This document shows, in pieces, positions 18,933-27,809 of a stretch of 64,000 nucleotides of DNA. This DNA is from Paracoccus sp. N5 (GTDB taxonomy: Bacteria; Pseudomonadota; Alphaproteobacteria; Rhodobacterales; Rhodobacteraceae): the NCBI RefSeq assembly GCF_000371965.1, contig NZ_AQUO01000001.1, positions 2,488,001 to 2,552,000 on the forward strand. Reading direction: 5' to 3'. Within the stretch, counting starts at the first letter, position 1, and each line of letters starts with the position of its first letter. The notes under the pieces are model-generated. The model saw nothing but the letters and a program-made list of their open reading frames with translations. It was not told where the DNA came from and did not search any database. Position numbers and translations under genes: made by a program.

Positions 18933-19101
18933 CCTCCTCGACCAATCGCACGCGAGGACCCCTGGGGACCCTGGCTGATCGAGGTTCGGCTAGTGAAGGG
19001 GTGGGAGCCGAGGGCTTTGTGCCATCGCTGTGCCACGGCGAAAGCGTGCCACGAAAGCGCCAAGAAACGCCTTAGAAATATCGCTGTATTTTAAAGGGGT
19101 T
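18933..19101. other. short gap left of the attachment repeat
   Basis: No gene seen. It contains two close GTGCCA steps (about 19020-19045) and becomes AT-rich just before the tRNA-derived repeat. Confidence 0.5.
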
Positions 19102-19153
19102 AAATGGTGCCCGGAGGCGGATTCGAACCACCGACACGCGGATTTTCAATCCG
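19102..19153. repeat. left attachment site: partial tRNA-Phe copy
   Basis: 52 bp identical to 54441-54492, covering the 3' half of tRNA-Phe on the minus strand (anticodon arm, T arm, acceptor 3' strand and CCA) plus three A. After 19153 the sequence diverges completely, so no functional tRNA is encoded here. It marks the left end of the island. Confidence 0.93.
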
Positions 19154-19323
19154 GCCGTCGCGTTCGCGCTCTGAAATGAGAAATCCGGACTTCTCCCCCT
19201 AGAGAACGAAAAATATATGAATAATCAATGAACTACATGGGTTAACCGCGCCATGTCAAGCGCGTTGCCGCGCCGGTTCGGGCCGAGATTAGCTATTTTG
19301 GGGACAAAGTCCGGTGTGATCTG

Positions 19324-19342
19324 GTGTCCCCACGGTGTCCCC
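19324..19342 (+). repeat. paired GTGTCCCC repeats, left end
   Basis: Two GTGTCCCC octamers start at 19324 and 19335, 11 bp apart, between the left attachment repeat and the integrase gene. The same pair with the same spacing lies at the right end (54357-54375). They could be arm-type integrase sites. Confidence 0.7.
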
Positions 19343-19383
19343 GATATGCTGCTTGCCGGAATGCCGAGTTGGAGGAACAATAG

Positions 19384-20724
19384 GTGGCGAGAGTCGATCT
19401 CACCGACCACATGATCAGAAAACTGGTCGTCGAGGTCAGGACGGATTTTGCGGACGCCCGGGCTCCGGGGCTGTCGCTGCGCGTCACGCCGGCTGGATCG
19501 AAGACATGGGCCGTGCGCGGGACGGCCTTGGATGGTTCGAAGCAAAGGCTCACGATCGGCAGCTATCCCGACATATCACTGAAAGACGCTCGTATCCGGG
19601 CGGCGACGGTCATGGCCGAGATCCGCGCCGCTGCCGGCAATCTCAATGCGGCGAAGCGTGAAGCGGCATTGGCCCGGACCGGAGATCCTACGCTTGGCGA
19701 ACTGGTCGCGGAATACGAAGCCGGTCCAGGCGCCGGCAAGGCTACCTGGACCCGGACGAAGAATGATTGCGACTCGGAAGCACGTAAGCGTATTCAGACC
19801 GTATTTTCTGGACTACTGAATAGACGCGTCACCGAAATCCCAGACGATGATTTTGCTGATGCCATGCTCAACTACGTCCCGCTTTCCGGGGCTCCGAAAG
19901 CCAATGGGCAGGTGTCGAAAGGCCGGGCCTACCTGATGCCGGTCATGGATTGGGCTGCAGGCCGGGGCAAGTTCCGGGTGGCCGGAAAACGGCGGAGGCC
20001 GGTGCTGGATGTTGTCGACATCAGGGACACGATGGACCCGGCGTCCGATGACGAGGAAATCACGGGAAAGCGTGATCGAGTGCTCAGTCCCGATGAACTG
20101 CGGTCGATCCTTCCGCTGCTTGTGTATCCAGCTCCTGCTGCACTGAAAATGAAGATGGACCCTGAATTTGACGTCCGGCCACTTGCCATCAAGTTTATTT
20201 TGTTGACCGGGGCTAGGCTGAGGGAGGTCTCTGCGGCCCGATGGGGCCATATCGATTTTGAGGCACGAACCTGGTTTAAACCGCGGGTCAAATCTGTGCG
20301 CGGCGGCCTACGCAGTCAGTTGTTGCCTGTTTCAGGCGCCGTGATCGCATTGCTCCAAGGAATTCCGGGTCATCTTGGTAGGGCACCAGAGGATCTGATA
20401 TTCCCTTCTGCAATGCGGACGCAGCTGGATAACTGGGAGCGTATCACTGGCGCAATCATGCGCGAGACCGGAACGGCCGGATGGCATCGCCACGATTTGC
20501 GCCGGACATCGGCCACCATCATGCGCTCGGTTGGCGTGGAACTGTCAACAATCGACCGTATTCTGGGCCACCGGACGGACCATCGCCGGGAGGAGGCTAG
20601 TCGAGCAGTTGATGCGTATCTGTCGGATATTGACCTGACGGGCATTGCAGAGGACCCACAGCGCCAGGCCTTGGAAAAGCTGGCAGACACCTACGAACGG
20701 ATTCAACATGCCCGGCAAGGCTGA
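19384..20724 (+). CDS. int: P4-type tyrosine integrase
   Basis: A 446-residue site-specific recombinase with an N-terminal arm-binding (DUF4102-like) domain (KLVVEVRTDFADARAPGLSL to IGSYPDISLKDAR). The catalytic domain shows Arg I in LTGARLREVSAARWG, His/Arg II in WHRHDLRRTSATIM, the second His in ILGHRTD, and the nucleophilic Tyr in VDAYLSDIDL. GGAGGA eight bases before GTG 19384 supports that start. It lies 230 bp inside the left tRNA-derived repeat and reads into the island. It probably drove integration into tRNA-Phe. Confidence 0.95.
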   Translation: MARVDLTDHMIRKLVVEVRTDFADARAPGLSLRVTPAGSKTWAVRGTALDGSKQRLTIGSYPDISLKDARIRAATVMAEIRAAAGNLNAAKREAALARTGDPTLGELVAEYEAGPGAGKATWTRTKNDCDSEARKRIQTVFSGLLNRRVTEIPDDDFADAMLNYVPLSGAPKANGQVSKGRAYLMPVMDWAAGRGKFRVAGKRRRPVLDVVDIRDTMDPASDDEEITGKRDRVLSPDELRSILPLLVYPAPAALKMKMDPEFDVRPLAIKFILLTGARLREVSAARWGHIDFEARTWFKPRVKSVRGGLRSQLLPVSGAVIALLQGIPGHLGRAPEDLIFPSAMRTQLDNWERITGAIMRETGTAGWHRHDLRRTSATIMRSVGVELSTIDRILGHRTDHRREEASRAVDAYLSDIDLTGIAEDPQRQALEKLADTYERIQHARQG

Positions 20725-20998
20725 GGGCTAACTACTCCGAGTAAAAGTCATCGGAAAACCCGGAGCTCCACTTTGATCGTGTCGAGATGCAAAATCGCGG
20801 GGGCATGCCACAGGTAGGGGGCTGCCCCATGCGTTTACGCTGGCTGGTCGATTTTGGCTCCGGCGGTAGGGGACGAAGCGAATTATAGTAGGCTATAGAA
20901 TTGAGCCGTCTAAGCTGTGACGTGCCTAGCTAGAGAATACATTTTGCAATGTATAGTATGATTCCATGTGAATTGAAAGTTTGAAAAGGGGGATTTGG

Positions 20999-21772
20999 GT
21001 GGACTGGTTGGTCGAGTTGCCAAGAGATGTGCGCTTGGAGGACATGAGAAATTTTGACAGAAATGGGTTTTTATTTTCTATATTCGTGGATCATTTTCGC
21101 GATGATATGACCGATTACTTCTTTAAATCTCATCACTTGAACGTGGCCGAGGGCAAAGATGATGCGGTTTTGAAAGCTATGAATATCGCTATCCTTGTTA
21201 GGGGAGTGCTCCGAATATTTGGAGAGCGCGATTTTATGTATGGCGATCGTTTACGACTTTGGTCGGCAGATCCGCAGGAGCCTGTAGCAGAGTTTTCGGC
21301 TAAGAGTTTCTTGTCGTCGATGTCGATGCCCTACGAGGCTGTGAGTGTAAAAAATTTAGCAGTTTTATCAGGTGATGGAGGGTATATATCTAATGAAACG
21401 TCGGATTTTTGTGCTCTATGCGTTCTTGATGAAAAGATCAGGAATATTGCGCTTACGGTTGGATATCTTGGCGTGAATTGGGTAAGTCTATATGCAATCA
21501 AAGATCATCTCGGTTTTGGTGAGCGAGAGTTTTTGGAACGCTATGAAGTTGATCCAAGCGACTTGAAGGCATTTACTGGGATGGCAAATAATTTCAAGGC
21601 TCTAGGACCGGCGGCGCGACATGGAGAAAAAGGTTGGGATGCTCCTAAAAAGGTGATGTCTCTAGAAGGGGCGTCCTCTCTTATTCTCCGTGCTGTAAGG
21701 CGTGAGGCCGCAATATTGGTGCAAGAACAAAAAATTCGAGATCAACTGCGTGAAATATACTCGCCTTGTTGA
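20999..21772 (+). CDS. uncharacterised protein, low-GC gene
   Basis: A 257-residue cytosolic protein I do not recognise. AAGGGGG six bases upstream favours GTG 20999; an in-frame TTG at 20981 is possible. The gene is markedly AT-richer than its surroundings, which suggests recent transfer. The C-terminal part contains NNFKALGPAARHGEKGW followed by KVMSLEGAS, a pattern seen at the end of some HEPN-like or antiviral proteins, where N-x-R-x-x-R-H-G precedes a helical tail. I treat that only as a hint. It stands alone beside the integrase, a usual place for defence cargo. Confidence 0.6.
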   Translation: MDWLVELPRDVRLEDMRNFDRNGFLFSIFVDHFRDDMTDYFFKSHHLNVAEGKDDAVLKAMNIAILVRGVLRIFGERDFMYGDRLRLWSADPQEPVAEFSAKSFLSSMSMPYEAVSVKNLAVLSGDGGYISNETSDFCALCVLDEKIRNIALTVGYLGVNWVSLYAIKDHLGFGEREFLERYEVDPSDLKAFTGMANNFKALGPAARHGEKGWDAPKKVMSLEGASSLILRAVRREAAILVQEQKIRDQLREIYSPC

Positions 21773-22290
21773 AGCTGAAAGTGTCCTAAAGAACTACTTA
21801 TAACTACAGACTATAGGTAGCTAAAGCTACCCAATCTGCCCCTTACGCCGGGGAGGCGCTACGCGGGCCATTTTGGCCCGCTGCGCGGCTTTTCTCGTGC
21901 CTCGTCAGCCTTGCAATGTCACCCCGCCTATCCAGACCTTGCGCCTTACGGGCGCGATCTTGGGCGGTGGATGACAGTTGCCTGTTCCAGTCAACAAGAA
22001 GAAAGAAGGGTTCGCTGGCTGGCGCTTATTGCTTTGTGAGCTGAGAAGCCTGGATGTGCGGTGGACGGGTGCAGCTGGTTGCGCCTGCGGCTAGGCCTCT
22101 CAGGCTGAGAGTGAGCGGTGGCGGTGAGGTTCTTTCATTTTGTGAATGGCGCGGCGTTGGCCGCGCTTTTCCAGCCAATCGCCCAAAGGGCTGCGGCTGG
22201 TTTGTGGGTTCGAAGGGAGAGCATCTCCCTCGCAAGGTCATTGGCTGAAAAACGCAGTTTTGTAAGACAATGAGGATCCTTGCTGGAAAG
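21773..22290. other. intergenic region between low-GC gene and IS66 remnant
   Basis: 518 bp with no credible gene. It contains an 8-bp perfect hairpin GCGGGCCA/TGGCCCGC (21863-21881) that may terminate the upstream gene, although no T-run follows directly. The rest looks like decayed mobile DNA. Confidence 0.5.
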
Positions 22291-22374
22291 GTAAGCGTCC
22301 GGCCTGACCGCCCTGCCGCGTGGTGAAAGAGGCGGATAGTGTCCACCATTGATAGTGGACACTATGGTGATGGC

Positions 22375-22734
22375 GTGGCGCGTCGGACGAAGCGACTTTG
22401 GACGGATGAGGAGAAGCGTTCGATCTGTTTCCAGACGGCGGCGCCGGGCGTTTCCGTGGCTCAGGTGGCGCGGCGCTACGCGGTGAACGCGAACCTGATC
22501 TTCAAGTGGCTGCGCGATCCCCGTTATGCGCCGGACCCCACCTCGGTTGCGCGCCCAGCAGAGGAGGCGCGGTTTCTGCCCGTAGAGATCGTCGCGGAGA
22601 CCAGGTCTACTCCGGCGGCACCTGCCGCCGAGAACCACATCGAGATCGAGCTGGCGGGCGGTCACCGGATGCGGATCAGCGGCAGCTATGATCCTGAGGC
22701 GCTGGCGCGGCTGATCCGGGGACTTTCGGCGTGA
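22375..22734 (+). CDS. tnpA: IS66 accessory protein TnpA
   Basis: A 119-residue IS66 OrfA with an N-terminal helix-turn-helix (RRTKRLWTDEEKRSIC, VAQVARRYAVNANLIFKWL) and a short C-terminal region typical of the family. GTG 22375 begins right at the family N-terminus; the in-frame GTG at 22339 lies inside an inverted repeat and is less likely. The end overlaps tnpB (GTGA). Confidence 0.85.
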   Translation: MARRTKRLWTDEEKRSICFQTAAPGVSVAQVARRYAVNANLIFKWLRDPRYAPDPTSVARPAEEARFLPVEIVAETRSTPAAPAAENHIEIELAGGHRMRISGSYDPEALARLIRGLSA

Positions 22735-23078
22735 TCCCGGTTCCGGCCAACACGCGGGTCTGGCTGGCTGCCGGGGTCACCGACATGCGCAAGGGCTTTG
22801 CTTCCTTGGCGGCGCAGGCCGAGGCGGTGCTGAAGCAGGATCCTTTCGGCGGGCATCTCTTCGTCTTCCGCGGCCGTCGCGGTGATCTGGTGAAGGTCAT
22901 CTGGTGGGATGGCCAGGGGGCCTGCATGTTCATGAAGCGGCTGGAGCGGGGCCGGTTCGTCTGGCCCTCGGCCAAGGAGGGGAAGGTGGCGCTGACACCG
23001 GCGCAGTTGTCGATGCTCCTGGAAGGGATCGACTGGCGTGCCCCGGAGCGAACGTGGCGGCCCTTGGCAGCGGGATAA
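22731..23078 (+). CDS. tnpB: IS66 accessory protein TnpB
   Basis: A 115-residue IS66 Orf2 protein with the hallmark VWLAAGVTDMRKGFASLA, then VFRGRRGDLVKVIWWDGQG and KRLERGRFVWP. Full length for the family. The GTG start overlaps tnpA. It is required with TnpA and TnpC for transposition of intact IS66 elements. Confidence 0.95.
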   Translation: MIPVPANTRVWLAAGVTDMRKGFASLAAQAEAVLKQDPFGGHLFVFRGRRGDLVKVIWWDGQGACMFMKRLERGRFVWPSAKEGKVALTPAQLSMLLEGIDWRAPERTWRPLAAG

Positions 23079-23137
23079 TCAGGGGGGGCCACAAGAGAAT
23101 GATTCCCATAAGGAATCCCGTGGGATAAACTCCTTGC

Positions 23138-23809
23138 ATGCTCGATCAGACCCTGACCCTGCCGGAAGATCCCGAGGAGTTGCGCAGCTTCACCGCGCGG
23201 CTTCTGGCCGAGGTGAAGGCGCAGGCGATCCTGATCGAGAAGCTGCGGCACCAACTGGCCGGGCACCGGGCACACCGGTTCGGCGCGTCCTCGGAGACGG
23301 CAGAACAGCTTCAGTTGGCTCTTGAGGCCAGCGAGATCGCGGCCGCCGCGATGACGGCGCGGATGCGTCTGCCGGACATCGAGGAGAAGGGCAAACCCAA
23401 GCGCCGTCCGATCCCGGATCATATCCCCCGGATGGAGGTGGAACTGATGCCCGGCGCCGATGCCTGTGCCGATTGCGGCGGTCGCCTGCGCCGGATCGGC
23501 GAGGACGTCACGGAAGAGCTGGAGTATGTTCCTGGGCGCTTCATCGTGAACCGGATTGTCCGCCCCCGGCTGACCTGCGCTTGCTGCGAACGCTTCGTCC
23601 AGGCCCCGCTGCCGTCGCGCCCGATCGAGCGCGGTCGCCCCGGGCCGGGTCTGCTGGCCCATGTGCTGGTCAGCAAGTATGCCGACCATCTCCCCCTCTA
23701 TCGCCAGAGCCAGATCTTCGGCCGCGAAGAGCTCGATCTCGACCGATCGACCCTGGCCGACTGGGTCGGCAAGACCACCACCCTTCTGGAGCCACTGGCC
23801 GAGGCCATC
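23138..23809 (+). pseudogene. tnpC: IS66 transposase TnpC, truncated
   Basis: The first 224 residues of an IS66 DDE transposase of about 510: leucine-rich start (MLDQTLTLPEDPEELRSF), the zinc-finger part with CADCGGRLRRIGEDV and CACCERF, and the start of the catalytic region (HVLVSKYADHLPLYRQSQIF, STLADWVGKTT). It is interrupted at 23810 by the IS5-type element. The catalytic DDE core is missing, so it is inactive. Confidence 0.9.
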
Positions 23810-24863
23810 GGCGTTGTTGCAGAACTCCGTTTTCTGAGGGATTCACACTGCGAATCCAGTGGGCTAAGGGGCGAGTATGAGCAAGCCTGAGCCGACCCGC
23901 TACCGCACGATGAACTGGAAGTCCTACAACGATGCCTTGAAGCGGCGCGGGTCCCTTCTGATCTGGCTGGACAAGGACATGGTTTGGCGCGCACCCAAAT
24001 CCGGATGCAATGGTCGGCCGCCGGTCTTCTCTGATGCCGCGATCCAGTTCTGCTTGATGGTGAAGGTTCTGTTCGGCCTGCCTCTGCGGCAAACGACAGG
24101 GATGGTGGCGAGCATCCTTTCGATGGCCGGGCTCGACTGGCGGGTGCCCGATTTCTCGACCTTGAGCCGCAGGCAGAAGCGCATCACGGTTCAGATCACG
24201 AGCCGCCGTGCGCCGGGGCCGCTGAACCTGCTGGTGGACAGCACCGGGATCAAGTTTCTTGGTGATGGGGAATGGCTTGCCCGCAAGCATGGCCCGCATC
24301 GCCGACGCCAATATCGTAAGGTTCATCTGGCGATGGACACGGCTACAGGTGACATCCGCGCCGTCGAATTCACCTCAAGCCGTGAAGGCGACAGCCCTGT
24401 TCTGCCCGACCTGCTCAACCAGATCCCAGAGGATGAACAGATCGGCACCGTCACCGGCGACGGTGCCTTTGACACCCGACGCTGCCACACCGCGATCCTG
24501 GATCGAGGCGGCACCGCTATCATCCCGATCCGGAGGAATGGCCGTCTCTGGAAGGAGGATTGCCCCGCAGCCAGGGCGCGCAACGAGATCCTCCGGGCAA
24601 CCCAGCGCTTGGGCAGGGCCATATGGAAGCGCTGGTCAGGTTATCACGTCCGAAGCAGGATCGAGGCAAGGATGCGCTGCCTCAAGGCCTTCGGTGAACG
24701 CATCTCATCACGAGACCCGGACCGCCAGACCGCCGAAATCCATATCCGCATCGCCCTCATGAACCGCTTCAATGCCCTCGGATCCGCCGAGATCAAACGC
24801 GTGGCATGAACTCAACGCGGAAAGGGAAAACTGCGCTCACACACTGACTTCTGCAACAACGCC
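23810..24863 (+). mobile_element. IS5-family insertion sequence (about 1054 bp)
   Basis: Perfect 15-bp terminal inverted repeats GGCGTTGTTGCAGAA (23810-23824) and TTCTGCAACAACGCC (24849-24863) enclose one intact transposase gene. The sequences flanking the two ends do not match each other as a target duplication. Together with the missing half of tnpC, that points to an adjacent deletion after insertion. Confidence 0.9.
23877..24809 (+). CDS. IS5-family transposase (IS903-like)
   Basis: A 310-residue DDE transposase beginning TRYRTMNWKSYNDALKRRGS, the IS903/IS427-type opening. The first catalytic Asp is in LLVDSTGIKF, the second in VTGDGAFDTRRCH, and the Glu region is in YHVRSRIEARMRCLKAFGER. 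It is complete between intact terminal repeats, so the element may still be mobile. Confidence 0.93.
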   Translation: MSKPEPTRYRTMNWKSYNDALKRRGSLLIWLDKDMVWRAPKSGCNGRPPVFSDAAIQFCLMVKVLFGLPLRQTTGMVASILSMAGLDWRVPDFSTLSRRQKRITVQITSRRAPGPLNLLVDSTGIKFLGDGEWLARKHGPHRRRQYRKVHLAMDTATGDIRAVEFTSSREGDSPVLPDLLNQIPEDEQIGTVTGDGAFDTRRCHTAILDRGGTAIIPIRRNGRLWKEDCPAARARNEILRATQRLGRAIWKRWSGYHVRSRIEARMRCLKAFGERISSRDPDRQTAEIHIRIALMNRFNALGSAEIKRVA

Positions 24864-24868
24864 GTGCT

Positions 24869-24911
24869 GGAGGGCGTATCCCTTTTACAATTTATCAGAA
24901 ATACGCCCTCC
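24869..24911. repeat. 11-bp inverted repeat right of the IS
   Basis: GGAGGGCGTAT (24869-24879) and ATACGCCCTCC (24901-24911) are perfect complements around a 21-nt AT-rich centre. Similar palindromes mark ends or resolution sites of mobile DNA. It could also act as a terminator in either direction. Its role is unknown. Confidence 0.6.
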
Positions 24912-24991
24912 AGGGTGCAGGAAAGCAGCGGATTTCAAATATATTGGAAATGATGGCGGCCGGTTCTCCGGCCGGGGGCCTCACCACAGGG

Positions 24992-25531
24992 TCAGTGAAC
25001 CGTCCGGTTCAAATGAGGAACCTCATCCTCGCTGAGGCCAGCATATCGACGGGTCGGCAGGTTTGGCATCGGGCTTTCAGGCCAGTAATCGCCGTCCTCC
25101 TCGAGGAATCCGCCCACCCCCTCCATCGCGTCCAGGTGCTCAGCCTCAACCTCGAGCTCCCGCTGGATGTAGAGCTCATCTTCATCCGGCTCCTCCTCCA
25201 GATCGAAATCCCCGGGGGTCAGGGTCATGCGCTCGTCCCATCTTGCCGCGAACCAAGCTGCTATTCGGGATGCCCCGAATTCGGCGATCATACCGGAGAG
25301 AAGGCGGGCGCCGTCACCGGAATATGCGACCGGGTAAATCGGGTGGACGCCGGGGCCGACATGGACATCCCACGAGAGACCATCCGGAGAATCTGTAAGG
25401 TCGGGCATGGCGAGCTTGGCAATGCTGACAGTGACCTCTTCCTCAGGTGGGAAAGCTGCCAGTGCGACGGGGAGGCCAGCAAAGAGCGGGGTCAGGTATT
25501 CAACTGACGGGTCATCGATATTCTTTCTCAT
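24992..25531 (-). CDS. uncharacterised acidic protein
   Basis: A 179-residue acidic protein I do not recognise. AAAGGATCT before ATG 25531 (MRKNIDDPSVEYLTPLF) is the best start; the in-frame Met six codons earlier lacks a ribosome site. The middle is hydrophobic-acidic (GARLLSGMIAEFGASRIAAW) and the tail strongly acidic (DLEEEPDEDELYIQRELEVE). GC-rich hairpins around 24956-24986 and 25577-25608 flank the gene at either side. No function is proposed. Confidence 0.5.
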   Translation of the reverse strand: MRKNIDDPSVEYLTPLFAGLPVALAAFPPEEEVTVSIAKLAMPDLTDSPDGLSWDVHVGPGVHPIYPVAYSGDGARLLSGMIAEFGASRIAAWFAARWDERMTLTPGDFDLEEEPDEDELYIQRELEVEAEHLDAMEGVGGFLEEDGDYWPESPMPNLPTRRYAGLSEDEVPHLNRTVH

Positions 25532-25679
25532 TTCGACAGATCCTTTCATGGGGAAGATTTTCGGAGAGGTGGGAGGGGTGGCGGGTTCTCCCGCCGGGGC
25601 ACTCACCCTCGGCTGGCATATCCGGCGCTCATGCCTCGGCTTCGAAGACATAGAGGAGCTCAATCGCTCGACATGCCGT

Positions 25680-25796
25680 ATGAAGCCGTGCCGTTCGTGT
25701 CAGTGGCCTATAGCCTCCCACCACGCCGGCCACCGACTTTGCCGCTCATGCTCCGACGGTGCCGATGAATATGACGACCGGGCGATACTGTCATGA
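25680..25796 (+). CDS. 38-residue zinc-ribbon-like protein
   Basis: A tiny protein, MKPCRSCQWPIASHHAGHRL, with a second CRSC directly after it. The paired CxxC motifs spaced by about 17 residues would form one zinc-binding ribbon. The stop overlaps the ATG of the next gene (ATGA), which supports translation. Short zinc-ribbon proteins beside structural genes are common in phages of Rhodobacterales, so this is probably a phage remnant with the next gene. Confidence 0.55.
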   Translation: MKPCRSCQWPIASHHAGHRLCRSCSDGADEYDDRAILS

Positions 25797-25979
25797 GTGT
25801 CACAATTGATACCAGGATACTCGAGCGCCGCCTCCGAGCAGCACCGAAAAAGTTTAAGCGCATCCTCCGCAACTCGATCAATGACGCGGCAAAAGACCTG
25901 CGGAAAGATACAAAAGATATCATGCAGCGGGTGATCGATAATCCGACGCCATTCACGACGAAGACCTCAGCGGTCATAT
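25793..25979 (+). pseudogene. phage structural-type protein, cut by IS1380
   Basis: The first 62 residues (TIDTRILERRLRAAPKKFKR, LRNSINDAAKDLRKDTKDIM, NPTPFTTKTSA) look like the start of a small phage head-tail or minor-tail protein with the usual basic helical opening. From 25980 the frame runs into the IS1380-type element and becomes meaningless. No continuation is found right of that element, so the 3' part is lost. Confidence 0.55.
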
Positions 25980-27650
25980 CCGACATTCCCCAAGTGGCCT
26001 GCCGCTTGACTTCAAGATCGCCTGATTTTGCTCGCTGGGCAAGCGTTTTTCGCCCCGAGCGGTGTCTGTCGTCGCGCAAACGGCCGAAGTCGGGTGGATC
26101 AAGCCTCGAACCCGCAGCATTCTGGCCCGGCAGAGCCGCTTTTCCGCGCGGCAGACGGACCTGTCCTGCCGCTTTCGTTCAGCTTGGGCATGGATCGTGG
26201 TCATGCGCATGACGGAGGCGTTCGAAGACGGCGGATGGCGGCAAGGACGGCCCGCACCATCGGGCCGGTGACGGCGACCTCGGCCAACTGGAAGGTAATG
26301 GCGCGGGCGTGGCGGACGACGCGGGCGCCGATCTTGATCAGCTTGAGTTGCAGGCTGGTCAACGACCAGTCCGCCATGGCCTCGGGCAGTTCGATGCAGC
26401 GCAGGAAGGTTGCCAGGTTGTAGGCCAGCGCGTGCAGTTGCAGCCGCACCTCGTTGTGCCGGAACTTCCGGCATGACAGCCGCGTCCAGCGAAAGGCATA
26501 TTTGCCTTCCTTGATGTGCTGCTCTGCGGTGCCGCGCTGGTTGTAGAACCTCACCACCCAGTCTGGCTCCATCGGCAGGTTGGTGACGATGAAGCCGACT
26601 TTGGGGAACAGCTCGCCCGGATGCCATTCGATCTTGGCGATGACGCGGCGCGGCTTGTCCCAGGACGCCGCCTGATACTCGAAGTCCTCGAAGAACCGTT
26701 TGACCTTGGTCAGCGAAGGCCGTCCCACGGGCCGTGTCAGCCGATGCGCGATCTTCTCGCGCAAGACGGCGTTGGCGGGCAGACGGATGGCGTAGAAGAA
26801 CCTGGCTTCTTCCAGCCGCATATAGATCGCGGGGATCGCGTAGGCAGCGTCGGCCCGGAAGAAGCGTCCACCAAGGTCGCGGCCAGCATATCGGGCAATG
26901 ACGGGATCAAGGACATCCCGCCAGCCATCGGCGCTGTGGACATTGCCGTTACGCGGGGCGCAGCGCTCCAGCATGCCAAACTGGTTGAACAAGAAGATGG
27001 GGTGATAGCAGGTGCAGTCGAAATGCCCGTTCCAGGCAGCACCTTCCTGATCGCCGTGGGTGGGGCTGACCGAGCTGTCCATGTCCAGCACGATGTATTT
27101 CAACCCGTTGCGGTCATGAAACCGGTCGATCCATTGGCCGTTCAGATCGGCCAGCGCCGCCCGGTTCGCGGCCAGAGCCAGCGTCTCGGTCTCGAACCGT
27201 CCCATCTGCGATGCCGAAGCAGCTTGCGCCTCGACGGCCCTGCCGCCAACGACCTGACGCATCACGGGATCGAGGGCCAAGCGGTCGGCATCGTTCACAT
27301 CCTCGTATCCGGCCAGTCGTCCGAACACCGATTGCCGGAACAATCCGTCAAGCCGATGGAGCGTGTTCTTCCCGGTGCGGCTGTCTCGCAGCGCCTCCGA
27401 CGCCAGATTGGACAGGCCGAGCACGTCATCAAGCTCGCGCATCACCAGCAGGCCACCGTCTGAACTGATCTGCGCACCACGGAACTCCAGACGCACACGG
27501 CGGTCGAAATCAACCCGATCTCCCCGCGCCAAGCCCGCACCCTCCAGGTGATCCATGAAACGCGCCCCTCGCAGCCGTCAACGCCATGATCTATATGCGA
27601 AATATCACGATTACGACAGCGAAATCAGCGACTTACTTGGAGAATGTGGG
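25980..27650 (-). mobile_element. IS1380-family insertion sequence (about 1.67 kb)
   Basis: Imperfect 16-bp terminal inverted repeats, CCGACATTCCCCAAGT (25980-25995) and ACTTGGAGAATGTGGG (27635-27650), surround one transposase gene. Size and gene fit the IS1380 family. I see no clear target duplication. The boundaries are inferred from the repeats and could be off by a few bases. Confidence 0.75.
26201..27556 (-). CDS. IS1380-family transposase
   Basis: A 451-residue DDE transposase: GAQISSDGGLLVMRELDDVL at the start, the first Asp in IVLDMDSSVSPTHGDQEGA, the second in FFRADAAYA, and the Glu in YNQRGTAEQHIKEGK with the following NQLR-type LQLHALAYNLA. Length and motifs match IS1380. It is complete, so the element could be active. 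Confidence 0.95.
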   Translation of the reverse strand: MDHLEGAGLARGDRVDFDRRVRLEFRGAQISSDGGLLVMRELDDVLGLSNLASEALRDSRTGKNTLHRLDGLFRQSVFGRLAGYEDVNDADRLALDPVMRQVVGGRAVEAQAASASQMGRFETETLALAANRAALADLNGQWIDRFHDRNGLKYIVLDMDSSVSPTHGDQEGAAWNGHFDCTCYHPIFLFNQFGMLERCAPRNGNVHSADGWRDVLDPVIARYAGRDLGGRFFRADAAYAIPAIYMRLEEARFFYAIRLPANAVLREKIAHRLTRPVGRPSLTKVKRFFEDFEYQAASWDKPRRVIAKIEWHPGELFPKVGFIVTNLPMEPDWVVRFYNQRGTAEQHIKEGKYAFRWTRLSCRKFRHNEVRLQLHALAYNLATFLRCIELPEAMADWSLTSLQLKLIKIGARVVRHARAITFQLAEVAVTGPMVRAVLAAIRRLRTPPSCA

Positions 27651-27809
27651 TTTAATGGCTTCAAGGGGGCTCTTGGTCGTGCCTCGATACTGGGGCGGAA
27701 CTGGACGGTCTGAGCCTGCCCGTTCTTACGCATCCGGGTCAACGTCGTGGAGGATGACTGATTTCGTCATTGCTTATCCCCGCCTGGATAACGAGAATAA
27801 GGTATGAAC

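Larger units (their letters stand above)
22291..23809 (+). mobile_element. IS66-family element, 3' part missing
   Basis: It begins with GTAAGCGTCCGG at 22291, like an IS66 terminal repeat, followed by tnpA, tnpB and the first two-fifths of tnpC. It is cut at 23809 by the IS5-type element. No tnpC continuation exists beyond that element, so the right part has been deleted. A 10-bp inverted repeat TAGTGTCCAC/GTGGACACTA lies at 22337-22364 ahead of tnpA. Confidence 0.8.

Noticed and set aside
19102..19153. A second tRNA-Phe gene
   Set aside because: Only the 3' half is present; the D arm and 5' acceptor strand are missing, so it cannot fold or function as a tRNA.
22026..22338. Short coding frames between the low-GC gene and IS66
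   Set aside because: Overlapping frames on both strands with no ribosome site and no recognisable product.
24869..24911. dif/Xer site
   Set aside because: The inverted repeat is GC-rich in its arms and does not match the XerC/XerD binding arms; kept only as an unexplained palindrome.
27586..27807. 73-residue gene right of the IS1380-type element
   Set aside because: It starts inside the IS end and has no ribosome site; the product shows no family. I also looked here for the missing 3' part of the phage-type gene and did not find it.
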